A DNA stretch of 64,000 nt from Cerrena zonata (GCA_038087015.1 JASBNA010000008.1:868001-932000); one strand, 5' to 3'; positions 47,528 to 58,782 are shown, numbered from the stretch's first letter. Notes: generated from the letters alone by a model not told the origin. Made by a program: numbers and translations.

Positions 47528-48650
47528 TTGTTTACATTCTCCGATTAATGATGTCTCTATTTCTTCCTTTTTTTTCCCCGCACGCATGACTCTCACGATT
47601 TTTGACTTGACCTACACGACATCATAATTTTCTCTCCCGAACACTTGCAGGATTTCTGGATTACTCATTTTGTAGAATATAATGCGGCACTTCATAATAT
47701 AGATCAATATATTACTTCGCGCATAACCACACTGCCACCCAACGCGTGCTCAAAGTAATTGCCTTTTATGGAAGTTTATTGCCCATAATTGGCAATGGCT
47801 CTGAGTCCTTACCTTTTACTTTCCGGCATACAGCAAGGGTAGTAGGTGATAAAAAATAAAGGAAGTAACAAAAAAACACCATGGGGCTATATAAAGGAGA
47901 GTATACATATTAGTATGTGATGATTCTGAACCTCCGGCTTTCACATCAAACGCAAACTCAAAACCTAACATCTCGGCATGACATGAGGAAGAGTATTGAA
48001 CCGGGGTTGAGATTATTCTCCTTCTACAAGAGGCCGTTATGATATTACCATCGCGACCGTGTTAAGCTCAAGATAACCTTGTTGAAGTAGAAAGATGCGT
48101 CTGATCGAATCTGGCTACGCAGGGGCACTTGCCGACTGACCTGAACTTCTGAACGCTCCGTCAAGTCTAAGACGATTCCCAACGAGTGGACGACCGCGTC
48201 TCCATACAGGATACGAACAAGGCGGGGGACTGGATTTGGAGGTCGGTGTAGAACGTGGGCGATCGGTAGGAAGATGGTGTGGGAATTGAGACATGTAGAT
48301 CGTCCCGATTTGGATGTCGTTGTAAGTTGGGAGAAAAACATGAGCCTTCTCCCGAACGCTGATCATTAAGTGGTCTATTGTTCTCCTGACATGTGCCTTG
48401 CGATGATACAACGGTAACTATACATGTAACAATGGCAGTTTGCTGGATGCTGGATGCGAAGCCTATTGTTACGTTACGTCGGATGTTGTACTGCTGAACC
48501 TGTCGCATCAGTTGCACCAGATGGTTTCTAGGACTTGTACATAAACTGGAGAAGTATCATGACAACCTTCGTCACCCCCGCTGCCACTTTTCTGCTAGCT
48601 GAGCACCCTTTCATTTTGACTTCATTTTTGCAAGTGACCATTTCTACGTT
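47528..48650. other. Intergenic, no gene seen
   Basis: About 1.1 kb with the MFS 3' flank and the promoter of the second orphan-family gene. Three overlapping minus frames near 48.05-48.5 kb have no motif. Confidence 0.5.
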
Positions 48651-49571
48651 ATGACCTCACAATTTGTCTACCCGCCACCTCCACCGACAACCAACCTCAT
48701 TCCTAGTAAGCATCGGCTTCGTCTGATGCGCTCTACTAGAAAACTTGGAGCTGTCCTTGGTGCAGTTGCGCAGCTGTCAGAGACAGACCCCAAGTTCCTC
48801 CCGGAGCTATTACCCGTAACGGCTCAAAACAGCCCAAGGCCGAGTACCAGTTCTTTCTCGAGCTCATGTTCTTCGATAAAGTCATCCAGGCGTCAGGGAT
48901 CCATCTTCACCTCGCCCCCAATGACTCCAGAACTCATTTGCTCCTCCGCTTCTCCCATGTCTTCCACATCATCTTTAGCACTATCCGATACTACCAGTCT
49001 GAGCAAGGATATCTCAGCGAAACCATTATCCAAGTCTTTATCTCAGCGAAAGAAATGCTCTAATGAGCTTCCTCGTCCACTCGTCTTGCGTTTAAACGCA
49101 GTACCGACCCGTTACCAAACAGCTCCTTCAACTCCACAGAGTTGCTCCTTAGTCCCTCCAACCCCATCCACCGCTGACACCCTTGTACCTCCATCGCCCC
49201 TCACACCCACACCCACTACACCGGTATCTCCAACCCCTTCAGAAACTAGGAGAAAACGCATGGCGAAACTGACCCGTACATTGGGCGAAAGAATTCCACC
49301 CCACCTTGTCACATTCGCCATCAGAAAACGTTCAAGTCATTCGCTCAAGTCAACCTTTGACCCATGCGAGACATCCTCGGCGACACCAAACCGAGCAGGA
49401 AGGAGGCGCAGTATGTCTGTGGACTTCGTGGCCGGGGGGGTCAGTAATCCATCGCCCTGCGGTCAATCATCAAGGGTTTGGGTGACGGAACATCCGTCCT
49501 GGACGGGGGAATGGAACCGAAGGGATATCAGAGATGTTCAGAAGCAGCTACGAAATTTGAAGGCTTCTTGA
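48651..49571 (+). CDS. Orphan Ser/Thr/Pro-rich protein, family copy B
   Basis: A single-exon 306-residue protein beginning MTSQFVYPPPPPTTNLIP. It shares all conserved islands with copy A (3585-4412): RLMRSTRKLGAVLGAVAQL (about 24-43), SSRRQGSIF (about 78), RPLVLRLN (about 141-148), PTPSETRRKRMAKLTRTLGE (about 193-212) followed by PPHLV, RRRSMSVDF (about 252), and EWNRRDIRDVQKQLRNLKAS at the C-terminus. The long linkers are Ser/Thr/Pro-rich and poorly conserved, including a run of TPxxP units near 165-195. No signal peptide, membrane segment or known domain. RRxSMS and many SP/TP sites are plausible kinase targets. It lies 44 kb from copy A on the opposite strand, with intronless structure in both. 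Function unknown. Confidence 0.87.
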   Translation: MTSQFVYPPPPPTTNLIPSKHRLRLMRSTRKLGAVLGAVAQLSETDPKFLPELLPVTAQNSPRPSTSSFSSSCSSIKSSRRQGSIFTSPPMTPELICSSASPMSSTSSLALSDTTSLSKDISAKPLSKSLSQRKKCSNELPRPLVLRLNAVPTRYQTAPSTPQSCSLVPPTPSTADTLVPPSPLTPTPTTPVSPTPSETRRKRMAKLTRTLGERIPPHLVTFAIRKRSSHSLKSTFDPCETSSATPNRAGRRRSMSVDFVAGGVSNPSPCGQSSRVWVTEHPSWTGEWNRRDIRDVQKQLRNLKAS

Positions 49572-49923
49572 GGTGAAGCATGTTTCCGCCGGTCGGATGG
49601 TGGACGTTGATGTGCATTCCAGTGTTTTGTCTTGACTACCTTATATTCTTCTAGTTTTGTTTGTAGATCTATCAGGTTCCATCATCTCAGTTGACATTGT
49701 AGCATTAGATTTGTTATATTCTTCTTCGATTTGGCTAGTTTTTGCATATTCAGATTGCGATATTGTTATTACAGCATGATGTCTTGTATCTAATTATTTG
49801 AGATTCTATGGAATAGTTCAATAGTTCTCGCAACTGCGTGTGATCCTGCTTGAAACCACTAGCACGTCGATATCATTTTCATTATTCCTGTACCAAAATC
49901 ATATCACTACGTAAATAAGGTTC
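49572..49923. other. Short intergenic region between convergent genes
   Basis: 352 T-rich bases holding the 3' flanks of copy B (plus) and the large helical gene (minus). No gene seen. Confidence 0.6.
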
Positions 49924-52207
49924 TTATACTGTAACGTTTTGAACGGAAGAAATTTGTAAAGCATAAGTATGACCTAGGGCATCCCTACATGACGACGTAT
50001 CGTCGTCCGTGATACACTGTTGCCCACTATTCTGATAGATATCTATCAACATATACCGAGCGTTGCAAGCCTCGGAACCTATAAGCTCAGCAACGAGAGA
50101 AGTGTGAAGTTTGAGTTCGTCTGAATAGAATCTGGCGAGGCGACCAATGTACTTCCTGAGATCATGAACAGGATGTTTTCGTTCCAATATCGAAGGTGGT
50201 ACCAGAGTGGGAGGTCTACGAAGTGCTCAATAATGAATATGCGTTTGAAGAATAAAAAACATACAGAAAACTGTAGAGTCCCAAACTTTTGAGAACAACG
50301 GTGATGATAATATGTGTATCGTTTGAGGACCCTTCGGCCATGATTGCGTCCATAAGACGACGGAACTCGCCGCCGATGGCAATGCATCTGAGGAACGAAT
50401 CTGAAGCGCTGTACATGACCTCAGGCTCGGACTTATTCTCCCTAGAATCAGGATGAGTTATCATAGACTATACAACATAGAGGGATTTATTGGGAATGCT
50501 GACCGAAGTACACCAACAATATCTCTATATACCTCTTGCAATGGGAGAAAATCGGCTTCACGAGTGGAAATTGGCTTATCTCGTTTCAACACAAGCTCCA
50601 TGGAGACCAAAATAAGCTTGAGAAGCGGTTTCTCCAATTCCATCCAGACATCTTGAAGCAAAGCAGAGTTTGGCAACCCTATGAAATCCGGTGAATAGTA
50701 TAGACTGAGGAACCAAAGAGGTATATCCTGAGCCTGTAACAGACGCATGCATGATTTTGGATTAAGAGACAGGGCACCAAGGAGCATCGTTAAGATGCTG
50801 TGTACATCCGACATGGCAATTTTATTGACGCGTTTGGAGGCGTTCATGCGAGAAGCTGGATTTGGGAAGTTGTTGATACACATTGTTTTCAACAACCGTA
50901 TCAGGTCGAGTTCCATACATAGAGAGGCGGCCAGTGGGCTGGCAATACATAGTCGGGTTAGGAAGTATAGGAAAGGAATAACGGGGTGTTCGCCGTTGGT
51001 ATGATTAGCCAAATAATGTAAGTAGGCTCTAGGCATCTTGCAATCGATAGAGCAGCTTTCTTGTACAAAAGGCCTAAGCCAACGCATTACCCGCGTAATG
51101 AGAATGTGTAGATCCGCTTTTGACCATGTGGTGAGAACATGGGCTAAAGGCGCAGCGTAGGAACGGGTTAGAGAGATAAAAATAAGCTCGCGAGTTTGGA
51201 CTTGTAGTGTTCGATCATGGGTCATGGATCTGCGGTCAGAGTGAGGTTGATGATAGAAGATGGCAACTGATGCATAGTTACCGAAACACTTCAAGGAGCT
51301 CAGCATGGATATTGATACTTTGGGGACTCAGCGAGGTAAAGGAAGGCTCTGTGGAGAGCATGGTCGACATTTGGTTGAGCCTAGCACATATAATGGACGA
51401 AACCAGGCTGTGCAAAGGCAACCTTGCTACTCGCATGGATGTCCCTCTAAGGTAGACACCTGGCCCCAGGATCATCTTCCCAGACGCGTCGACGTAAGAC
51501 GACAGTAAGGAACGTGTATCACCTTCGTTGTCTTCGTTAAGTTTGATGGATGTTTGTAAGGCTTGACTTAACCTTGTCAGAAAACGCATCACATGCAGAG
51601 CAAGGGTAGAGTTCGGGTGCTGAAGATCACGGAACTCTTTGCGAAGTTTCAGAGTGCGATGCTTGTTCCCATTGACGTTGATCCTATTTCGACTGTGAGA
51701 GACCTTATTGAGCAGAAAGACGTGAGCGTACCATCCAGCCGGCATGATCCTCAACATATCAAGTAAAAACATATCAGCTTCGTCCCAATCTAATAAGTGA
51801 CACGCTAAGTTGGCCGTGTTTTCTTCTTGAATGAGCAAAACAAGAATATCCCAAGCCTTTCGCCGGATAGCTGCAGAGTACATCCCGCTCCTAGGACGCA
51901 TGTCGAGTCAATGGTCGAAAAAAAGAAACACGACAAGGACAAACCTGGTGAACTCTAACAACCTAAGGTAGAGACTTTTCTCTGCAAGCATAGCGTTTGC
52001 AGGTGCAAGGTCGTAACTGAGGTTACCAAGCCGGTGATGGCTTACTGCGAGTTCGATGCCCCTGCGAATAAATTCTCCTACCACCATGAAGAACTTTCCG
52101 GAAGTGGTCCCTAGGCCAGTAAATGTACTATGAGACGATGATGAGGAAGCAATCGACCCATAGTCATCTATTGGAAGGTTTAGATACTGAGCTGACGACG
52201 ACGCCAT
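49924..52207 (-). CDS. Large unrecognised helical protein
   Basis: The ATG at 52205-52207 gives MASSSAQYLNLPIDDYGSIA. Exons join as LEFTRF, then RSGMYSAAIRRKAWDILVLL (after GTTTGT...CCTAG), then a long exon to INIHAELLEVFR. After GTAACT...CGCAG comes SMTHDRTLQVQTRELIFISL and, through a further long exon, MRWLRPFVQESCSIDCKMPR, LTRLCIASPLAASLCMELDL and LLQDVWMELEKPLLKLILVS. Then ENKSEPEVMYSASDSFLRCI, VVLKSLGLYSFL, and finally PPSILERKHPVHDLRKYIGR and LARFYSDELKLHTSLVAELI, stop at 49924-49926. About 650-700 residues, rich in Leu and amphipathic helices, with no signal peptide, transmembrane hairpins or catalytic motif that I recognise; an armadillo/HEAT-like solenoid is possible. The donor near 50.5 kb is uncertain. 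Confidence 0.7.
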
Positions 52208-52601
52208 CCGTAGCCAAGGGCAGTGTATGAGTAAAAGAAGCGAAAAGAATCCTCCGGATGTTACTCCCTCTTATACACATACGAACGGAGAGTAATGCAG
52301 TGCATTGTAAGACTTGCCGAAGCCATTAGCTCGAGCCTCTTTAGGTTCCATCAATGTCGATCTGAAAACACAGAGCGCTCTCCGGCGGCATGCCGTCAGC
52401 TTTCACTCAAAGCTGTCAACCGGTCATAATGTTCGGTTCAACTCGTGAAGCTGCAATGCAAGAGTGCACTTCGAATGAGCTGTTACGATGACAACGGAAT
52501 TAGTGAGACTAGACATGTGAATCCGAAACTATAACCACAAGCTCTGTTGACCATCCGTGAACAAAAGCTATCGGGACACAAGAAAGTCGAACTCGTGCAG
52601 T
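52208..52601. other. Intergenic, no gene seen
   Basis: 394 bases: promoter of the large helical gene on the left and the 3' end flank of the RPP30 gene on the right. Confidence 0.6.
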
Positions 52602-53895
52602 TTATGAATCTCCTTCACCACCTCCAGCTCCCTTACTTCTTTTTTTCTTCTTGTTTCGCGCATCCTTGTCATTCGGTGTCTCATCCAGGGTTCGCTTCTT
52701 TGGGTTTGATTTTTGGACAGTGGGATGAGCGGAGGACGGAGAAGGGGGATTGTCAGGCACGGGTGCTTCCTCCGCTGTGGGGTCCGATTGAGCAATATCT
52801 TCAGGGATCACCAGTTTCGGTTCTGAAAGAATTGCTCGATACGTTTTGCGTGTTTCTGAACAGCGATGATTAGGGCATCGGTAGCATAGGATAGAGTAAG
52901 AACATACGGGCACGCAATACTAATTTCTGTGGCGTTTTCGACGAAGCCTCATGAGCCAAATTCTGTGCCAAGCCAAGGAAGGTGATTCTTTCGAGGTGTC
53001 AGAATTGTTTTATATGGAAGAATACAATACTTACAGATTTCCAATATCTTTCGGTGCACGTAGATCTGTCTGAGCCACAGAACCGCTGCTGACGATGATG
53101 CCCTTTCCTTTCGTGACCCGGACGACTTCGCGAGCCGCAGCCCACCAATTTCTTTTCGCAGACGAACCACTTTCAGTTCCAGCGACTCCAAGGCTGGAGT
53201 CGGCTTCGCCACCCAATGCTCCTACATATGTAATCTCGAACACCGCACCATTTTTCAGGACCGAGCGCACGAGAGTATGTTTGAGATTGAAAGGTAGACG
53301 GGGGAGGGTGAGTGGCAAGGAAATAATGTGGGCAGTCAAATTCGAAGGTTGAGTGTGTGTGAGACAAGCGAGAGAGAATGATGTAGCAGTCGTTGGAACC
53401 AGTGCAATGATATCGTATGGGGCAACAAGAGATGCATTCCCCGTGGTCTATGCAGCACTGAAATTAGAACGGTTCAAATTACGATGACATGCGAGACGCA
53501 CCAGGCCGAAGCCCTTTTCACTGTCCTCATCTAGCACAATAGTCAGTCTTTTTACATATGCAATCTCTTGCCGTTTCCGTAGACGAGCAAGTAAGGGGTC
53601 GAGTGCATTGATGTGCGTCTTGGGGTCAATCTTCTTTTGTACGACTTGATTGAAGGCAATGACTGTGTATCCTACTAGTAAATGGTGTTCAGCACAGAGA
53701 TCACAGAAACAAGTTATATGGATCCTAACAATGCTGCAGAGCATCCACTCGTGCTTCCAGAGCTGTGATCTGGGCTGGGGAATATATGACATCCGTGTTC
53801 TGCGTTTGGGGCTGTTTTCCTTTGGCTTTTTTCGACAACGAGGCAAAACTCTGCCCCTGAAGTTGAGGAATAGGCACGTTCAGGTCTATATGCAT
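52602..53895 (-). CDS. RNase P/MRP protein subunit Rpp30 (Rpp1)
   Basis: The ATG at 53893-53895 gives MHIDLNVPIPQLQGQSF, the DLNVP start of the Rpp30 PHP-like barrel. The next exons give VIYSPAQITALEARVDALQH, GYTVIAFNQVVQKKIDPKTH and QEIAYVKRLTIVLDEDSEKG. After GTGCGT...GCATAG come TTGNASLVAPYDIIALVPTT, LPRLPFNLKHTLVRSVLKNG, AVFEITYVGALGGEADSSLG and AKRNWWAAAREVVRVTKGKG, followed by IIVSSGSVAQTDLRAPKDIG. The final exons give LITFLGLAQNLAHEASSKTP and KTYRAILSEPKLV, with a Lys/Pro/Asp-rich tail ending at 52602-52604. The AVFEI.Y...L block, NWW and RAP.D..NL are diagnostic of the family. Role: scaffold protein of RNase P (tRNA 5' maturation) and RNase MRP (rRNA processing) in the nucleolus. All junctions in phase; about 340 residues. 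Confidence 0.93.
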
Positions 53896-54106
53896 TGGAA
53901 ACGGCCAAAAGTTCCTTTCTGCCTGTTCAACGTTCAAGTTAGAGGACGAAACAAGGACCTAACCTGCATAGCCGCCGTATTTCTATTTATGTACAACTCA
54001 TAAGAATATTGTTTTATTCGATACTCTTTCACCACTCCTTACACATGGAATTATCTAAACGCAATTGACCATCAATGTATTCTAACTCTGGATCTCCGCC
54101 GTAAAA
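53896..54106. promoter_or_regulatory. Possible divergent promoter
   Basis: 211 bases between the RPP30 start (minus) and the first Met of an uncertain plus-strand reading. It must hold the RPP30 promoter; sharing depends on whether the plus-strand gene is real. Confidence 0.4.
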
Positions 54107-55132
54107 ATGCATGATCCAAAGAAGTCAGGGTATTACTCCGATGACAGAAAACTTCGGGACGTGCTTGAAGATAAACTTGGTGCTGTCTTCCTGCCGCGCG
54201 ACCTTGAGGAAGTCAGCAAGTTAGAACTGAAAAGCTTGGTGTCGATTCTATCATGGCAGCATATGTGCTCACAGTAGGAGACGACCCTCAAAACATCCAA
54301 GCCCTACTCAACGACGATGCGCTGCTATTTGCAAAGGTTGCAGTCTCATCTCGTTTTTTGAACATTTGTTACCCAAAGATGTTGCGAACGAGATTTCGGA
54401 CAGCGTCCCTACGAACATCGCTTTGGGACAACCACTCGGGGAAATCTTCAAGAACTCTGCAACCCGCATCACCCACTTCGCGTGCGCTGGCGATAATTAT
54501 GCAGAGACCGTGTACGCAATGCTGGAGGCTTGCATCCGCGGAATGGGCTATCTTGTGGCAGGTCAAACGACGTCGTTTCCTTTCTCCACTCAACACCTCG
54601 AGTGTAAGACTATTCCCTCCACAACATGAAAGACACGACGCACCCGATGTCCCAATCGTCTCTGGTTGGACTCACAGTTACCGGTACCAACTGTCAACAG
54701 TGGTGATCAGGAAGGTTGCCTTATTGTATCTTTTTTGCGTCGCTAATTATATCTTGAATTGTTGAGAAAAAAGTTCACGGTTCACATCCAGCATACCATG
54801 TTTTTTACCTACGGTTGCTCCTCAAATGTCTTCAACGTGGTTGGAAGGGACGAGAAGTCACGTACGAAATATTGCTGAAACTTGGTGTTGATCCCCTCTA
54901 CGTTTCTCCCAAAAAGTGGGCCGACGAAGTCCCCGTCAGCGGGAAACGCAAGGTCGCATGGTCTAGCAGAATGATATCTTACAGTTGGCTAGATGATGAC
55001 GCCTCACGAGAGCCAGCTCCAGTTCCAACAAGGAAAAATCGCTGCAGCAGATCATTTTGTCGCGACCCGAGTAGTCGCGTTCTTGTGTCAAAATGGGTTC
55101 TAATCTATATGCATTGTGTGACCTCATTTTGA
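54107..55132 (+). CDS. Uncertain, possibly damaged, uncharacterised gene
   Basis: Protein-like stretches follow one another on the plus strand in different frames. MHDPKKSGYYSDDRKLRDVL and EDKLGAVFLPRDLEEVSKLE start at 54107. MAAYVLTVGDDPQNIQALLN and DDALLFAK occur one frame over (54253). LLPKDVANEISDSVPTNIAL, GQPLGEIFKNSATRITHFAC and AGDNYAETVYAMLEACIRGM follow (54366-54560). RLLLKCLQRGWKGREVTYEI and GVDPLYVSPKKWADEVPVSG occur at 54810-54960. Introns could join some but not all pieces. I recognise no family. It may be a real gene with unresolved introns, a gene with one-base errors like others in this window, or a decayed gene. Confidence 0.3.
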
Positions 55133-55326
55133 TCGCTGTCAGGAACATTCAAAGAAAGAAGTCTATATTTTTCAATCGAGCTTTCTGAATTTGACAAGGG
55201 CATTAGGTATGGAAACGACGACTATTTTCGTTGATAGTGTTGAATCCATCATATTCAGGATCTGAGACCAGTAAGGTATGGTACCATAATATATCCAAGC
55301 TAGTACTGCTACCTTAATCTTTCTTT

Positions 55327-57283
55327 CTACTTGCGAAGGACAAGTGGCTGAATTCCAGGAGACATCACTAAAGCCTTCCACAGTTGTCTCCAGGAGATCG
55401 GGTTACCCTGCATTTCACAATAATGAGCTTCCGCATTTTGTGAATAGAATCGATAAGGAGAAGCACTCACTTGATCCCGGTCCATCAGACAGAATGTACC
55501 AGAGTACTGTTGATATGAGAAATTCTCCAACTTCACATAGCCCTTGTACATCAGTTTCCGTTGGTCATATCCACCTATTCGGATCTGCACGAGACCTCGA
55601 TGGGGGTTACTCTTGTCAGGGATATGCTCTGCGGGTTTAGTCTTCACACCAAGACTCGCAAGCGCGTCTTCTATCAAGGGAAGAAGGATACCGGGTCCGA
55701 CAGAGGTGTAGAATCGTGTCAGTTGCGGTGTATACCGTTTTCCAGATTGTGTCTGCGACTGAGTCAGGTATTAAATGTGTGCACTGGAGGGGATGAGATA
55801 TAGTATACGTACGAAGAGTAGAAGCGACTGTGTGAATTGTGTTTGGTGGGGCGTAGCCGACTTCATCGTGCTATCTCCATCCTCATCGACATCGCTAGTA
55901 TGGCAATTAGTGCATCCGTGCCTCGTATCATGGGGTGGAACTCACAATGCGGCCTCTGAAGGGTCAATGTAGTCATAATCTCCCTGCTTCCGCAGGTTCT
56001 CTGTAAGTTTATGTGCGATTGCAGCAGGTCCCTGACTGGCTAGTTGGCTTGGTCTGTTCCGGAATCAGACTCATGATGTCAACACGGATAGAGGCAAAGC
56101 GTACCGCAACATCCATGGGTGTGTGAAGGCCTGCGCACAAGTTAGACGTCCAGCTGGATCCACGGCGAGAAGACCAGTTAATATAGCTATGGCAAAGATC
56201 AGGTGTCTAGCTCCATATAATTCCTCTCTCGTACTTACACAGACAGTCTGGGCTAAATCGACTCCACGGGTCTTCATCAAAACATTTGCCTCTGAGGTAA
56301 CGATGGAAGTCGGAACTGTTTTTAGTCGGCTCATCCCAAGGAGTAGCTATATATAATGAGAGGAGGAATTCGATAACTCTGATCTGATACGTACATCCCG
56401 TGAGGATTGTGAAAAGAATGATACCACAACCCCAAACATCAATGGGTTCTGCATCGTACGGTTCGTCACCGGCAAGCTAACAAGGATCAGAACCAAATCG
56501 CACAGATTCAGATAATGATCACCTCAGGTGCAACATACGGCAAACTTCCGCATCGATCAGTAAGCTGTCGCGTCTTCTCGCTCTTGACGTCCTTGAAAAT
56601 CGAGCATAGCCCGAAATCGCAGATTTTCAGGGTACCTGCTGCGTCGAGCAATATATTTCTCGGTTTTAGGTCACGATGGCAGACTCCCTGTGAATGTATA
56701 TATCTCTATCCGTGTTCACCTGATGTCAGAACGAGCAGGTCGGGATGACAATGGTAAACCTACCACACCGGATAGAAGTTGTGTGAAGTAGAATTGAGCG
56801 ATGTCTTCACCGATACCCATCTCGGGGGCTGTACCCGGGAACAGTTATATAAGTACACTATCAGACCCAGCGGATCTGAAGGCACATTGACATACCGATC
56901 TTGTCAAAGAGGTCTCCTCCAGCAGCCATCTCCAACAACATATATACTGCCGGGTAATATGCAGAACTCGATCCGGGCTCAACGATGACTGCATTGTAAA
57001 ATTCAATGACGTTAGGATGGTGCATACGAGAATGCGATTTCATTTCCTTTCTGAGAGTTCTCCGTTCTTCGTCAGTAGCTTGGGGAGTAAGGTCGACGAC
57101 CTTGCATGCTCCCACTCGTTCTTCTTCAAAGTTTATAGCACGATAGACACTTCAGGAGGTATACAATCAAGTGTTGCAGTCGGATTAGAGTTAGGGGACT
57201 TGCCTTGCAAATGATCCTCCGCCGAGTCGTTCTGTTAACTTGAACCCTAGCACCGTGACATCATCAAACTTATCTAAATTCAT
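55327..57283 (-). CDS. Checkpoint serine/threonine kinase Chk1
   Basis: The ATG at 57281-57283 gives [20 protein letters not shown] and GGGSFAR (glycine loop). Across a GC-AG intron comes [20 protein letters not shown] with the catalytic Lys in ACKVV, then [20 protein letters not shown] and [18 protein letters not shown]. The loop reads [20 protein letters not shown] and [13 protein letters not shown], then [20 protein letters not shown] and [17 protein letters not shown]. The C-lobe ends [26 protein letters not shown] and APE are intact. The C-terminal KA1-like regulatory domain is clear: [29 protein letters not shown], then [20 protein letters not shown] and PLVLRK at 55327-55329. That ending is diagnostic of Chk1. 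Role: nuclear effector of Rad3/ATR in the DNA-damage checkpoint, restraining Cdc25. The catalytic loop has KPRN instead of KPEN. Confidence 0.93.
57150..57203 (-). other. GC-AG intron in Chk1
   Basis: Intron 1 of the Chk1 gene begins GCAAGT instead of GTxxGT and ends CTGAAG, 54 bases. It joins GGGSFAR to [11 protein letters not shown] in phase. No nearby GT donor gives an open frame. Confidence 0.75.
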
Positions 57284-57904
57284 GTGATCCGGAGGCTAGG
57301 TTTACCTGCGACAAGGGGAAATTTGAGGCTCATATTATGGAGTTCCCTCCAATCACCAGTGTCCTAAAACATGAGTTGGTGAATGATTTGGAATTGTCCA
57401 AGTCGATAGCACACATTAATCACGAAGCGTCACGGTCTCGTGATGATTGTCACCCACGAAGTATCACTAACAATGCTTATTATCGTTTCCTAGAAACTAG
57501 CGAGGACTTCTATTGTATACATAAGTAAGCCTCTCTGGCTAGCTATCTATTTGGCAGTCCGCAACAATGAATTTCTCCATACGACCTAAGGAATAAGTGG
57601 TGATTTCCTGAGCATAAGGGGGCAGTCATGTCGATGTAAAAATACAGTGTCCTTGTTGTCGTAGTGTCTCTTCAAATATATCTGAAGATGAGGCAGCCAG
57701 TAGGCTACCCATCCAATATGTTTGTTCGAAAGATAACAGCGGCTATTCGAGAATAACGAATTCTCTTGCCACACCCTTGTGACGTCGCCACTAAAGACAA
57801 TAAAAGGACACGGTCCTCTAGTAGGCATCTAGTGTGATGACTCGTTCAGCCTGTATGTCTCGCCGAGCATAGGTTTGGATACTTACTCAAGTGTCGTTAT
57901 TCGA
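57284..57904. other. Intergenic, no gene seen
   Basis: 621 bases between two minus-strand genes: the Chk1 promoter on the left and the 3' flank of the small helical gene on the right. Frames of 63 and 80 residues have no motif. Confidence 0.5.
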
Positions 57905-58530
57905 TTACCTGCGTAATTGTTCAGCAGCGAGTAAGTTGGTGACGATAGCAGAGTTCTCTTGCAGGCCCTTCAGACGGTCAAAAAGTTGCTGAGTGACATT
58001 CGCCGTGTCAGCTAAAAGTTGTTCTTCTGTCGGTAGTTCCGGATGTTGTTGATTCAAGAGAGGAAGTGCTCCTACCCCCGAAGTACGAAGCATGTCTTGG
58101 AGTATATCAACAGCTTGACGTAAGGCAATCATATCAGCTGAAAAGATTGAGCTTTGCTGCAATATACACAATGATTAGCTAGACCTACTTGAAGTGTGCA
58201 ATGAATTGGTGCCTGGTCGATATACGTGTTCGCTACGGACCCACAATATATGTCAATATTTGTAAGTGATGTCAGAAAAGTATAATCTCACATTCCAACG
58301 ATAGTGTTACGTGCAAGGGTTTGTACTCTTGTCAGTTGTTCAAGGACAAGTATAATGTTGTGCTTGAACGTCTCCGGGGAATTGATATCCTGTGACCCTA
58401 AAGTACTAAGGTCTGAGAAGTGGCTAGCGAAAGTTGAGGTTAGATCGGTGAAAGTAAGATTGTTATTAGCACTGTATATGTTTGGTTGGGTCCCTCCCGA
58501 GTGCATAAATGATTGAGAGAGGGGCAACAT
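57905..58530 (-). CDS. Small helical protein, unrecognised
   Basis: The ATG at 58528-58530 gives MLPLSQSFMHSGGTQPN. Exon 1 has FTDLTSTFASHFSDLSTLGS and ETFKHNIILVLEQLTRVQTL, ending at a GTGAGA donor. A short exon gives EHVYRPGTNSLHTS, and the last exon gives DMIALRQAVDILQDMLRTSG, VGALPLLNQQHPELPTEEQL and ANVTQQLFDRLKGLQENSAI, stop at 57905-57907. Two in-phase introns. About 180 residues, all-helical and coiled-coil prone, with no signal peptide. It resembles small subunits of nuclear complexes such as Mediator in style, but I cannot assign one. It is divergently arranged with Gcn2. Confidence 0.7.
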
Positions 58531-58782
58531 GGTGGTATGAGTATAAGCAAGTTGATATGCGTTGATCACAATAATCAAAGTCATTGACTTATTATAACTG
58601 TGGGAATCTTGATTTTGTATGGTACTCATACTCTACGTAGTAAGTATACCATATCTTTTGACCACCACTCCAATATTCAACTTTCAACCTTCGCTGTGCG
58701 ATGTTCGCTTGAGTGCTGAGGACCGAAAGGCCCTCCCCTCTCAAGCAACAAGTTTTCAACTTGTTGGCCATAATCATTTGCT
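58531..58782. promoter_or_regulatory. Shared divergent promoter (small helical gene / Gcn2)
   Basis: 252 bases separate the two start codons, so both genes must be driven from here or from overlapping upstream sequence. No specific binding site is claimed. Confidence 0.65.
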
